Assembly (NCBI GenBank): GCA_037143335.1 | Contig: JBAWZA010000021.1 | Coordinates: forward strand, 1 to 46,556 | Length of the DNA stretch: 46,556 nucleotides | Origin: PALSA-1296 sp037143335 | Lineage (GTDB): Bacteria; Bacteroidota; Ignavibacteria; Palsa-1295 | Direction: 5' to 3' | In this document: in pieces, positions 17,682-25,793 of the stretch | How the letters are laid out: every line of letters begins with the position of its first letter | Numbering within the stretch: position 1 is the first letter of the stretch | The notes under the pieces: model-generated | What the model was told of the DNA's origin: nothing | What the model saw: only the letters and a program-made list of their open reading frames with translations | Database searches by the model: none | Made by a program: the position numbers and the translations under genes

Positions 17682-18485
17682 ATGTCGAAAGTACTCTTAA
17701 CAAGACCGCTTCAAAGAACAGGTGTAGACAATACATTCCGAAAAAGACTCGAAGCAGAAGGTGTAAAAGTTGTCGAGATACCAATGATTGACATTCGCTT
17801 CCCAAAAGAAACGAGTCTATTAGATCAATCATTAATGAAGCTTGCCGCTGGACAGATTGATTATTGCGTCCTCGCAAGTCCTACTGCAATTGAATTATTT
17901 CATGAACGAGTAACGCAACTCGGTATCGCTGGATTAGTGAAACGACATATTGGATTCGCAACCGTCGGCGAAAAGTCCGTTCGGAAGCTTGAGGAACTTG
18001 GCTATCGAGTAGCTATTCCACTCCCACATCAAAATGCAGGTGCTGCTGCGCTTCTCATAAGTTTACGCACATTTGATGTACGTGGAAAAAATGTTTTGCT
18101 ATTGCAATCACAAATCGGATTAGTTGTGCTCTACCGTGCATTCGAAATGTGCGGAGCTGTTCTTGAAAGGCACACGCTTTATGAAACGACGGGACCGACA
18201 CTTGCTGACTCTGCAAGGCTGCTACAATTATTCGAAGTAGATGAACAGGAACAGCTTGATGTTATAACGTTCTTCTCACCATCAGCGGTAGAATATTTTG
18301 TGAAGACTCTCGCAGAAATGGGTTCATCGCACCTTTCATCACTACCAGTATTAGCAGCGATCGGCGAGACAACTGCAAAAGAGATAGAATTATTGCTTTA
18401 TCGGAAGCCGGAAATTGTTGCTCGCAAAGCGAATCAAGAATCACTGGCAGAGGATATACTTGAATTTTTGAATGTACAAATATGA
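17682..18485 (+). CDS. hemD: Uroporphyrinogen-III synthase
   Basis: HemD closes and inverts ring D of hydroxymethylbilane to give uroporphyrinogen III. The 267-residue product begins MSKVLLTRPLQRTG and shows the low-conservation two-domain HemD pattern, including YCVLASPTAIELF, DVITFFSPSAVEYF and LAAIGETTAKEI. I prefer ATG 17682. The in-frame ATG at 17652 lies inside hemC and would add ten residues without family support. An AAAGGAG at about 17661 lies some 14 nt upstream. The stop overlaps the hemE start (ATGA). Confidence 0.92.
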   Translation: MSKVLLTRPLQRTGVDNTFRKRLEAEGVKVVEIPMIDIRFPKETSLLDQSLMKLAAGQIDYCVLASPTAIELFHERVTQLGIAGLVKRHIGFATVGEKSVRKLEELGYRVAIPLPHQNAGAAALLISLRTFDVRGKNVLLLQSQIGLVVLYRAFEMCGAVLERHTLYETTGPTLADSARLLQLFEVDEQEQLDVITFFSPSAVEYFVKTLAEMGSSHLSSLPVLAAIGETTAKEIELLLYRKPEIVARKANQESLAEDILEFLNVQI

Positions 18486-19540
18486 AACAGAACTTACAAA
18501 ATGATCTTCTCCTCCGTGCAGCTCGTAGGGAGCCGACTGAGCGTGCACCGGTATGGTTCATGCGTCAAGCTGGGAGATACTTACCGGAATATCGCGCTCT
18601 GCGTTCGAAACATGATTTCTTAACGATGGTGAAGACTCCCGAACTCGCTTCGGAAGTGACAGTGCAACCAGTTGATCTTGTCGGAGTTGATGCCGCTATT
18701 ATTTTCTCAGATATATTAGTCATTCCGGAAGCTATGGGAATGCACCTTGTTGTCGAAGAAGGGAAAGGTGGGCCAAGATTTACCAATCCAATAAGACTAT
18801 TTACTCAAATCCGTGATCTCAAATCAGTTGACCCATCAACAGATTTGAAATATGTAGCCGATGCAATAAAACTTACCCAAGAGAAGTTGCGTGGAAGAGT
18901 ACCACTCATTGGATTTAGTGGCGCACCATGGACCCTCTTCTGCTATATGATTGAAGGTTCAGGATCAAAGGACTTTCGACATGCAAAAGAAATGGTCTTC
19001 ACGCGGCCTGATGAAGCTCATAAGTTGTTGCAGAAAGTTGCATCCGCTGTCGCTGACTATCTTGTCATGCAAATCGAAGCAGGTGCGGATGTCGTACAAA
19101 TTTTCGATACATGGGCAGGAATTCTTACGCCGGATGATTTTAGCACATTCTCATTACAATATATTGGTGACATCGTTCGAGATGTAAAGCGACGAACGAA
19201 CAATCGCGCACCAGTCATCGTATTTTGTAAAGGTGCAAATCAATCTTTACTTGAAATAGTGACAACGGGATGTGATGTTATCGGCTTAGACTGGACAATT
19301 GATATTGCTGAAGTGAAAGGACTGGTTGGCAATCAAGTAGCGCTCCAAGGAAATCTTGATCCGACGTTACTCTACGCATCTGATTTTGTTATTGAAGATC
19401 GCATAAATGAAATCGCGGAGAAAATGGGAGATTGCACTGGTCATATTTTTAATTTGGGGCATGGCATAACTCCTGATGTTGACCCAGACCGAGCACGTGC
19501 GTTCGTTCGGTTTGCAAAAGATGCGTACCATAAGAAATAA
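18482..19540 (+). CDS. hemE: Uroporphyrinogen decarboxylase
   Basis: HemE removes four carboxyl groups from uroporphyrinogen III to give coproporphyrinogen III. The 352-residue product carries the family signature RAPVWFMRQAGRYLPEYR near the N-terminus, FSDILVIPEAMGM with the catalytic Asp, GFSGAPWTLFCYMIEGSGSK, and the C-terminal LGHGITPDVDPDRARAFVRF. Length is normal. The start overlaps hemD by four bases, and hemF follows at 8 nt. Confidence 0.98.
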   Translation: MKQNLQNDLLLRAARREPTERAPVWFMRQAGRYLPEYRALRSKHDFLTMVKTPELASEVTVQPVDLVGVDAAIIFSDILVIPEAMGMHLVVEEGKGGPRFTNPIRLFTQIRDLKSVDPSTDLKYVADAIKLTQEKLRGRVPLIGFSGAPWTLFCYMIEGSGSKDFRHAKEMVFTRPDEAHKLLQKVASAVADYLVMQIEAGADVVQIFDTWAGILTPDDFSTFSLQYIGDIVRDVKRRTNNRAPVIVFCKGANQSLLEIVTTGCDVIGLDWTIDIAEVKGLVGNQVALQGNLDPTLLYASDFVIEDRINEIAEKMGDCTGHIFNLGHGITPDVDPDRARAFVRFAKDAYHKK

Positions 19541-19548
19541 GTCAGACA

Positions 19549-20436
19549 ATGCAACTAAAAGATCAAGCGTCGCTTTTTTTTCGTCAGCTTCAAGATACCA
19601 TCACAGCAAGCTTGCAGGTCGCCAACGGGGGCGCAAGCTTTCATGAAGACAGTTGGGATAGACCTGGCGGCGGAGGTGGACGTACGCGCATTTTGACGGA
19701 TGGCAATATTTTTGAGAAGGCTGGAGTAAATTTTTCTGAAGTACATGGCGATGCACCTGAATCATTAGTATCAGCTGGTTTAGCACATGTTACTTTTTTT
19801 GCAACTGGCACATCACTTGTCTTGCACCCTCGTTCGCCGATGGTACCAACTATTCATGCGAATTTCCGCTATTTCGAACTCTCAACTGGCGATGCATGGT
19901 TTGGCGGAGGAATAGATCTGACACCTTATTATCTGGTAGATGATGACTGCAAACACTTTCACCAAACAATTCGCGCTGCATGTGATATACATGATACCAG
20001 CTATTACCCGCGCTTTAAGAAATGGTGTGATGAATATTTTTTTCTCAAGCATCGAAACGAAACACGTGGAATCGGCGGAGTTTTCTTTGATCACTTACGC
20101 GGAACAAGTGCCGAGTTAGAAAATATTTTTGCTTTTGTTAAGGATGTCGCTAACTCATTCTTACCAGCATACTTGCCGATAGTCGAAAGACATCAGAACG
20201 AAACATATTCTGAAGCTCAACGTCAGTGGCAACTCCTACGACACGGTAGATATGTTGAATTTAATTTGGTGTACGATAAGGGCACGCTCTTTGGTCTTCA
20301 GACTAATGGGCGAATTGAAAGCATATTGATGAGCCTCCCCTCCTTCGCGCGCTGGGACTATGATTATCATCCGCCAATCGGTTCAGAGGAGGAAAAACTG
20401 ATACGCGTACTACAACAACCAAGAGAGTGGGTCTAA
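19549..20436 (+). CDS. hemF: Oxygen-dependent coproporphyrinogen III oxidase
   Basis: HemF uses O2 to convert coproporphyrinogen III to protoporphyrinogen IX. The 295-residue product has the substrate-site signature FGGGIDLTPYYLVDDD, RGIGGVFFDHL, YVEFNLVYDKGTLFGLQTNG and EEEKLIRVLQQPREWV. Presence of HemF commits this cluster to the protoporphyrin-dependent haem branch and to aerobic conditions. The next enzyme needed is a protoporphyrinogen oxidase, yet the next gene is an unassigned membrane protein. Confidence 0.97.
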   Translation: MQLKDQASLFFRQLQDTITASLQVANGGASFHEDSWDRPGGGGGRTRILTDGNIFEKAGVNFSEVHGDAPESLVSAGLAHVTFFATGTSLVLHPRSPMVPTIHANFRYFELSTGDAWFGGGIDLTPYYLVDDDCKHFHQTIRAACDIHDTSYYPRFKKWCDEYFFLKHRNETRGIGGVFFDHLRGTSAELENIFAFVKDVANSFLPAYLPIVERHQNETYSEAQRQWQLLRHGRYVEFNLVYDKGTLFGLQTNGRIESILMSLPSFARWDYDYHPPIGSEEEKLIRVLQQPREWV

Positions 20437-20437
20437 T

Positions 20438-20935
20438 ATGCGATTTGATCTATTGACACTTTCGCTTTTGCCACCGATATTTATTTCGATGTTTCTCACC
20501 GTTTTGTCCAATCGAAACCTGAGTAAATATCCACTCATCGCGCAATCTCGGAAATCATTGCTCATTTTCTTGTCAATGCGATTATTTTATTGGATAGGAT
20601 TTGGGATATTATCCGTTGCATTTATTATCGCTGTGTATCAATACGGTGTCGGAGGTCAACAGGCGCGAGAGCTTATCGCAAAAGGCGTGCATACTTCAGA
20701 TGGCACAGCTAACTACATTATGTCTGATCTGAGCAATGTGCTCTTACCCATAATTTTTGCTTCACTTTTTATCGCAGTGATAGCCCTCGGTATCATCGGC
20801 AGAAAAGTTGTTACGATGCTGCCAGAGGAAGTCACACCGGGAGAAGAATTTTCACGATTTAGATTCACATTCGTGATCTTGGCTATGTCGCTTATTTTTC
20901 CACCGCTCATTTTCGGAAGTTTGTTATTACTATGA
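20438..20935 (+). CDS. Unknown 165-residue membrane protein between hemF and hemH
   Basis: I do not recognise this family. The product is a small integral membrane protein with about four hydrophobic segments (near residues 5-24, 44-67, 99-121 and 146-165) and a polar loop EEVTPGEEFSRFR before the last one. It starts one base after the hemF stop and overlaps hemH by four bases, so it is almost certainly cotranslated with haem enzymes. Its position matches the missing protoporphyrinogen oxidase step. The closest small candidate for that step, HemJ, has a conserved His in its first helix, which is absent here; the only His is in GVHTSDG. It could be a new oxidase, an accessory or anchor protein, or a substrate handler. 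Confidence 0.8.
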   Translation: MRFDLLTLSLLPPIFISMFLTVLSNRNLSKYPLIAQSRKSLLIFLSMRLFYWIGFGILSVAFIIAVYQYGVGGQQARELIAKGVHTSDGTANYIMSDLSNVLLPIIFASLFIAVIALGIIGRKVVTMLPEEVTPGEEFSRFRFTFVILAMSLIFPPLIFGSLLLL

Positions 20936-21915
20936 AAAACAAGAAAGCAATTGTGCTGTTACAATTTGGTGGTCCCGACTCGCTCGATGCAGTGAAGCCG
21001 TTTCTCTTCAATCTATTTAAAGATCCAGACATTGTTCAATTCCCTGGAGGAATGTTAACTCAACGACTCTTCGCATTTGCTATCTCAACGCTTCGATTTA
21101 AAAAGCTTCAACAGAAATATTCCGAAATCGGAGGAAGATCACCGATTACCGAAACGACATTCAAGCAAAGAGATGCTTTGCAACAAGCAATGGATTTGCA
21201 CTACGGAAAGGACGAAGTCCTTGTAACTGTTGCAATGAGGTACTGGAAACCAGAAACTAGTGTTACGATTAACGAACTCATTAAAAAAGGAATTACCGAT
21301 ATTCTTCTCCTCCCACTTTACGCGCAATACTCGGTCACCAACGCCGGCTCGGCATTCAACGAATGGGATCGGCAGGTTGCAAAATTGAATGCAACATTTA
21401 ACGATCGTCGAGTGAAGCACTACCATAAGAATCCGACCTATATCCAATCTTTTCAAGAACGGATTCAGCAGGCATTAGAGAAATTCAATTCTAATGAAAA
21501 CATCTATATCTTATTCTCCGCTCATGGCACGCCACTTGATATTGTAAAAAAGGGTGACCCCTACTCGGAGCAGATTCGCGAAACAATGGAGTTAGTGGTT
21601 GAACCATTCAGAGCACAGTATAAGTATGGATTATCATTCCAGAGTAAGGTTGGTCCCAAAAAATGGCTTGAACCTGACACCGAAGAAACGATTGAGCATC
21701 TCATTAAGGAAGGTAAGAAAAAACTTTTGATTGTGCCAATCTCATTTGTTAGTGATCACATCGAGACGTTGCACGAGTTAAACATTGAAGCGCGTGAAGA
21801 AGCTGAGGAAGCAGGTGTTGAAGAATTCATCGTATCGGAAGGCTTAAATATATCGCCAACATTTATCAGAGCGCTAACTGAAATATCAGTATCAGAGTTG
21901 GAACATTTGATTTAG
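20932..21915 (+). CDS. hemH: Ferrochelatase
   Basis: HemH inserts Fe2+ into the porphyrin at the membrane surface, completing haem. The 327-residue product begins MKNKKAIVLLQFGGPDSLDA and has the catalytic His in LFSAHGTPLDIVKKGDPY and the C-terminal FVSDHIETLHELNIE, which are family signatures. Length is typical of bacterial ferrochelatases. It closes the haem block and converges with a T9SS cargo gene whose stop lies 13 nt away. No obvious hairpin fits between them. Confidence 0.97.
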   Translation: MKNKKAIVLLQFGGPDSLDAVKPFLFNLFKDPDIVQFPGGMLTQRLFAFAISTLRFKKLQQKYSEIGGRSPITETTFKQRDALQQAMDLHYGKDEVLVTVAMRYWKPETSVTINELIKKGITDILLLPLYAQYSVTNAGSAFNEWDRQVAKLNATFNDRRVKHYHKNPTYIQSFQERIQQALEKFNSNENIYILFSAHGTPLDIVKKGDPYSEQIRETMELVVEPFRAQYKYGLSFQSKVGPKKWLEPDTEETIEHLIKEGKKKLLIVPISFVSDHIETLHELNIEAREEAEEAGVEEFIVSEGLNISPTFIRALTEISVSELEHLI

Positions 21916-21928
21916 AAAACAACCAATC

Positions 21929-24900
21929 CTACTTCAGAAGTAATAGTCGCCCGCGAACGACCGTTGATCCCGATTGTAAAGAATAGTGATACATACCACC
22001 AGGTAAGTCTCGTCCGTTAAAATGCATCGAGAAATACCCAGCTCTGTCAATAAATTGATCCTTTAATTGGATTTGCTTACCGAGTGCATCGTAGCACCTA
22101 AATACAACTAGTCCAGAAATCTGAATCAAGTAAGGAATATCCGATTGGTAATCCGTTGATGAGGTAACTGGATTTGGCCGCGCCTCGGAGCTGGTGAGAG
22201 GAGTAATATTATGCATCCAATCAATGAGAGTATTTGCGCCGCACTCCAGATTCAAAACGAAATCTGCATCCACGGAAGACGGTGTTAAAATACAATTTCT
22301 AAATCGTACATCATTGTCGTTGAGCGTGAGCAATGATAAAGTAACCGGGGTACTAATCTGATTTGCAAGAGCTGTTGAGTAGTAGAACGAAACGATAGGA
22401 CTGTCCTTAAGAATCGGAATAGCTGTCGGAGCTGTCAATTGCACGTTTAATTGTGTCATATCCGAAGTGACAGAAACTGGGGTTGCGATGGTCTGGAAGG
22501 ATGGATCTGTCTGCTTGATTTTGTTCACGTAATTCAATAGATCGCTATTTGTCGTGATTGAGAAATCAAGTGCCTTAATCGGTTCGCCGACCCAATCACG
22601 ATTTGCAACGATAGCAAATACGGCAGTATCACCAGAGTGCAAAGTTGTGGAATTTATTTCAACAAGCTTAAAAGTAATATCATCAATTATCTTTGTAGAG
22701 GCAGTCAGCGGTATAGTAATTTGTTGCTGGTTATCTGCATCCGTGGTGATATCGAGAGAGCCGACTTCAACGCCTGATGTTGTCGGCAAAAATTCAATCC
22801 TAAGCTGTTTGGAGTCGCCCGTTTTGAGTTTGAATGGCAGAGGTATGGGATTGCGCCACATAAAATAATTACCACTGACTGTTACTTGGTTAACTGTAAG
22901 CTCCGGACATGCCATGTTACTAATGGTGATAACAGTATCACGATTGACACATAGTGCGCCAGATCCCATATCGACTGAAGCATGAGAAACAATCGCCGAA
23001 CGAAGCCCACGATTCACGTTTGCGCGAATTAAGTAGTGATTCGTATCAACAGTTGTTTTGTTGCTGAGCCTATATGCTACGAGCAAGTCTCCGACATTTA
23101 TCGAAGGTACACTTTCATCCAAGGTGATCGTAACTTTCACTACGTCACTTGGATGGGAGAGAACGACAGGCAACGAAGGCACCGTAGTAACATTAATTGC
23201 AGGAAGCCCTGCCGCTGATAGCAATGCCGCATTTACCGTGAGTGAATCACAGCCAAGATTAGAAATAGTAAATGAAAGTGAATCAGGCGTTGAGCAAGCA
23301 AGACGATCGGGGAAAGATAAATTTGGAGCATTGGGTGCTGTAATAAACTGCGAACTACCAGCAATCCCTTCGCCTGAAATCACAGAACTCCAAACACCGG
23401 AATCAGTATCTATGTGATAAGTAAATCTGATATACGCAGCGCTTGTTACATTTTTCAATGAACTGTAACGAAGTCGGTATTTCAGACTCTTTCCCGGAGG
23501 CAAGTAGTACGGGAGCTGTATGCTATTCGTCTCAGAAAATATTGTGGCGTTATCATTCGTAATACCGTCAATGATAAGCGTATCGCAATTTGAGTTAAGA
23601 AGAGTGAATGCCGTATCAACGGTGGTACAAATAGATTGTTTGCCTAAAGCAATGATCGTATCAACTTGGACATTCATTTTTCTAAAACTGAGAGTAGAAA
23701 AAAGTACGGATGTATCTTTGAGGAAACCTTGGTAAGAAAAATGCAAGGCAACTTTTGCTAATTCCGATCCTACAGTACTTGGCTTGAAGCGTACCAAGAA
23801 TTTCTTGGTTTCATTTACGGCAAAACGCATCGGAAATTTAAAAGGCAGATTTGTCAAGGGGTCAATCAACTGCCATGCCTGATCAGAAGCCAAGTTTGCG
23901 CTATCGAGTTGTAATGAATCACAACTGAAATTCGTAAAACTTAGTACTGTATCTACCGAACGATCGCAGATATTCAATGGCAATATTTGCACTTCGTTAG
24001 CACTGAGGGCAACGACAGGTTTATTCGAGAACGACTCAGTGCTAATCGGTATGAGTGTATCAAATACAATCGTACCACCAGCCATTGTTGAATGAATTTT
24101 TACATAAGTAAGTGAATTCGGTTTAGCAACGCCAAGTTTTTTTGGTATCCACTGAACAGAAAGAAAATCTCGATTTGTTGGTCTGAGTATTTGTGGTAAT
24201 TTTGGATACCGATCAAATGATAATGCCCCTGTGGAGACAGTCGGATCGGTTGAATCAATGAAAGAGATTGATTCGATGGTGAGTGGATTGCACGACATGT
24301 TGTAGTAATCAATCGGGATTGAAAGAAAATTACACATGTTCGCCGTGAGGTCGGCATGGTCAGGGGAAATGTTCGGATTATGTGGCGGTTCGTGAATTTG
24401 TCCGTCGCCCCCATCTGTAGTTTTATATACCGAACCATAAGCATCGAAGGCATAGACTACCCCGCCCAAGCAACCCGTAACACCGAAACGTGTGTCACGA
24501 TAATTTGTCGGTCCTTTCACACCAACCCAAGTCTGACCGCCGTCTGTTGAACGATAAAGACCAGTGAACGCTTGCGAGAATGAATACTCAGCCTGCACGT
24601 AGATAACATTCCCGACACCAGCAATATGTCCAGTCGTTCTACTAGGAATTGCATTTGGATGCGTTATCCAACTGATGCCATAATCATTTGAGGTAAATAC
24701 ATTTTCTGTTTGATTATTATACCCAGCATACAACTCACCAGCTACGACAAAATTCGGCGTTCCTTTATTCGCATATACTCCCCACGCTTCTTCGGCGAAA
24801 GAGAAAGACTTATGCCAGGAAATACCACCGTCATTTGTCCACGAAGGTGGAGGATCGAATCCAGGTGGGTCAGCACGGAATACTGTACAGACACCGTGAA

Positions 24901-25444
24901 GATCATCAACGAAATTAATCCCGTTCACTCTATCATTTGTGACGGAAACAAACGTTGAACCACCGTTGACCGAAGTTGATAGTCGGTTACTACCAATTCT
25001 ATCACCGAAAATAACAGCTGCTTTCGTTTGATAGACGGATGTCACCTGGCTTTGAATATTCATTTTCTCTGCCCACGTAACTCCCCCATCATTCGTAAAC
25101 CACAGTCCGTGAGTCTTGTCATCTTGCTCGATGCCAGCCCATCCATTGAGCGAATCCTTCATGAATATATCTTCAACATATCCGAAATATCCGGGTGGGG
25201 TTATGCAATCAGTCCATGTAATGCCACCATCGTAGGTGCGTTCGATCTGTCCGTTCTCGCCACCGATGAGTACTCGTTGCTCATTGAAAATAAAACACGC
25301 ATGAATCTCTCCGCGGAATTGTGCAATTTTCTTCCAGCCAGCAAATGAATCCGAACATAGGAAAAATAATAGAGACACGAACACTCCGCCGCTAACGCAG
25401 CGCGAAACCCATAGGGAGATGGGGTTAGTATTCTTGCAACTCAT
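21929..25444 (-). CDS. Secreted T9SS cargo protein with Asp-box-like repeats
   Basis: This is a 1171-residue exported protein of unknown target. A signal peptide is seen at about residues 1-35 (VFVSLLFFLCSDSFAG). Residues 36-350 contain seven or so GG-TW repeats (GGITWTD, GGVTWAE, GGISWHK, GGQTWVG) typical of BNR/YCF48-like beta-propeller proteins. Residues 370-960 are a run of beta-sandwich repeats with paired Cys. A cohesin-like segment (DDITFKLVEINSTTLHSGD) follows. The last 85 residues (ARPNPVTSSTDY ... LPGGMYHYSLQSG ... GRLLLLK) match a T9SS type A sorting domain. It is probably attached to or released from the outer surface. No TAnnTTTG promoter was found upstream. Confidence 0.88.
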   Translation of the reverse strand: MSCKNTNPISLWVSRCVSGGVFVSLLFFLCSDSFAGWKKIAQFRGEIHACFIFNEQRVLIGGENGQIERTYDGGITWTDCITPPGYFGYVEDIFMKDSLNGWAGIEQDDKTHGLWFTNDGGVTWAEKMNIQSQVTSVYQTKAAVIFGDRIGSNRLSTSVNGGSTFVSVTNDRVNGINFVDDLHGVCTVFRADPPGFDPPPSWTNDGGISWHKSFSFAEEAWGVYANKGTPNFVVAGELYAGYNNQTENVFTSNDYGISWITHPNAIPSRTTGHIAGVGNVIYVQAEYSFSQAFTGLYRSTDGGQTWVGVKGPTNYRDTRFGVTGCLGGVVYAFDAYGSVYKTTDGGDGQIHEPPHNPNISPDHADLTANMCNFLSIPIDYYNMSCNPLTIESISFIDSTDPTVSTGALSFDRYPKLPQILRPTNRDFLSVQWIPKKLGVAKPNSLTYVKIHSTMAGGTIVFDTLIPISTESFSNKPVVALSANEVQILPLNICDRSVDTVLSFTNFSCDSLQLDSANLASDQAWQLIDPLTNLPFKFPMRFAVNETKKFLVRFKPSTVGSELAKVALHFSYQGFLKDTSVLFSTLSFRKMNVQVDTIIALGKQSICTTVDTAFTLLNSNCDTLIIDGITNDNATIFSETNSIQLPYYLPPGKSLKYRLRYSSLKNVTSAAYIRFTYHIDTDSGVWSSVISGEGIAGSSQFITAPNAPNLSFPDRLACSTPDSLSFTISNLGCDSLTVNAALLSAAGLPAINVTTVPSLPVVLSHPSDVVKVTITLDESVPSINVGDLLVAYRLSNKTTVDTNHYLIRANVNRGLRSAIVSHASVDMGSGALCVNRDTVITISNMACPELTVNQVTVSGNYFMWRNPIPLPFKLKTGDSKQLRIEFLPTTSGVEVGSLDITTDADNQQQITIPLTASTKIIDDITFKLVEINSTTLHSGDTAVFAIVANRDWVGEPIKALDFSITTNSDLLNYVNKIKQTDPSFQTIATPVSVTSDMTQLNVQLTAPTAIPILKDSPIVSFYYSTALANQISTPVTLSLLTLNDNDVRFRNCILTPSSVDADFVLNLECGANTLIDWMHNITPLTSSEARPNPVTSSTDYQSDIPYLIQISGLVVFRCYDALGKQIQLKDQFIDRAGYFSMHFNGRDLPGGMYHYSLQSGSTVVRGRLLLLK

Positions 25445-25597
25445 GGTGCGTACGCTTCTACCTCGATGTTTAGATGTATGTTCAGGTAAAATAGGAAGTC
25501 CGAAATCAGGCGAAATAAACCTCCCGACGAGCTATTAAAAACAGCAGAAATGGTGAATTGTTACAGGAAAAAGAGGATGGTTTGAACGGTAAGCCCC

Positions 25598-25707
25598 GCC
25601 CACCATTGAAATGGTGGGCTAGGATGTTGCCATCCGCCGCGCGGATTCAAATTCCTGGGTCGCTCCTGGCGACGGCAACAAATTAGCCCACAGTTTCAAC
25701 CGTGAGC
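25598..25707. repeat. Cruciform-like set of hairpins (REP/MITE-like)
   Basis: About 110 nt form an ordered array. The first hairpin is a perfect 10-bp stem (25598-25607 with 25610-25619). Next is an outer stem GTTGCC/GGCAAC (25626-25631, 25674-25679) enclosing two small hairpins, ATCCGC/GCGGAT (25632-25637, 25641-25646) and GTCGC/GCGAC (25659-25663, 25669-25673). The last is a third 10-bp hairpin (25686-25695, 25698-25707), perfect only as minus-strand RNA through two G-U pairs. The outer hairpins resemble each other. It lies between the dnaK terminator and the next gene. It may be an intergenic repeat mobilised by a RAYT/IS200-type enzyme, or a structured RNA. Copy number cannot be seen here. 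Confidence 0.6.
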
Positions 25708-25722
25708 GGGATTAAATTCAAA

Positions 25723-25749
25723 ATAAAAAAGGGCACGCGAAGCGTGCCC
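25723..25749 (-). terminator. Rho-independent terminator after dnaK
   Basis: On the minus strand GGGCACGC-TTC-GCGTGCCC (25749-25731) is followed by a T run to 25723. It sits about 45 nt after the dnaK stop. It is a strong GC-rich stem with a three-base loop. Confidence 0.9.
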
Positions 25750-25793
25750 CTAGTTTCCATTCATTCCTGAAATTCCATGAATTCCAGTTCAGA

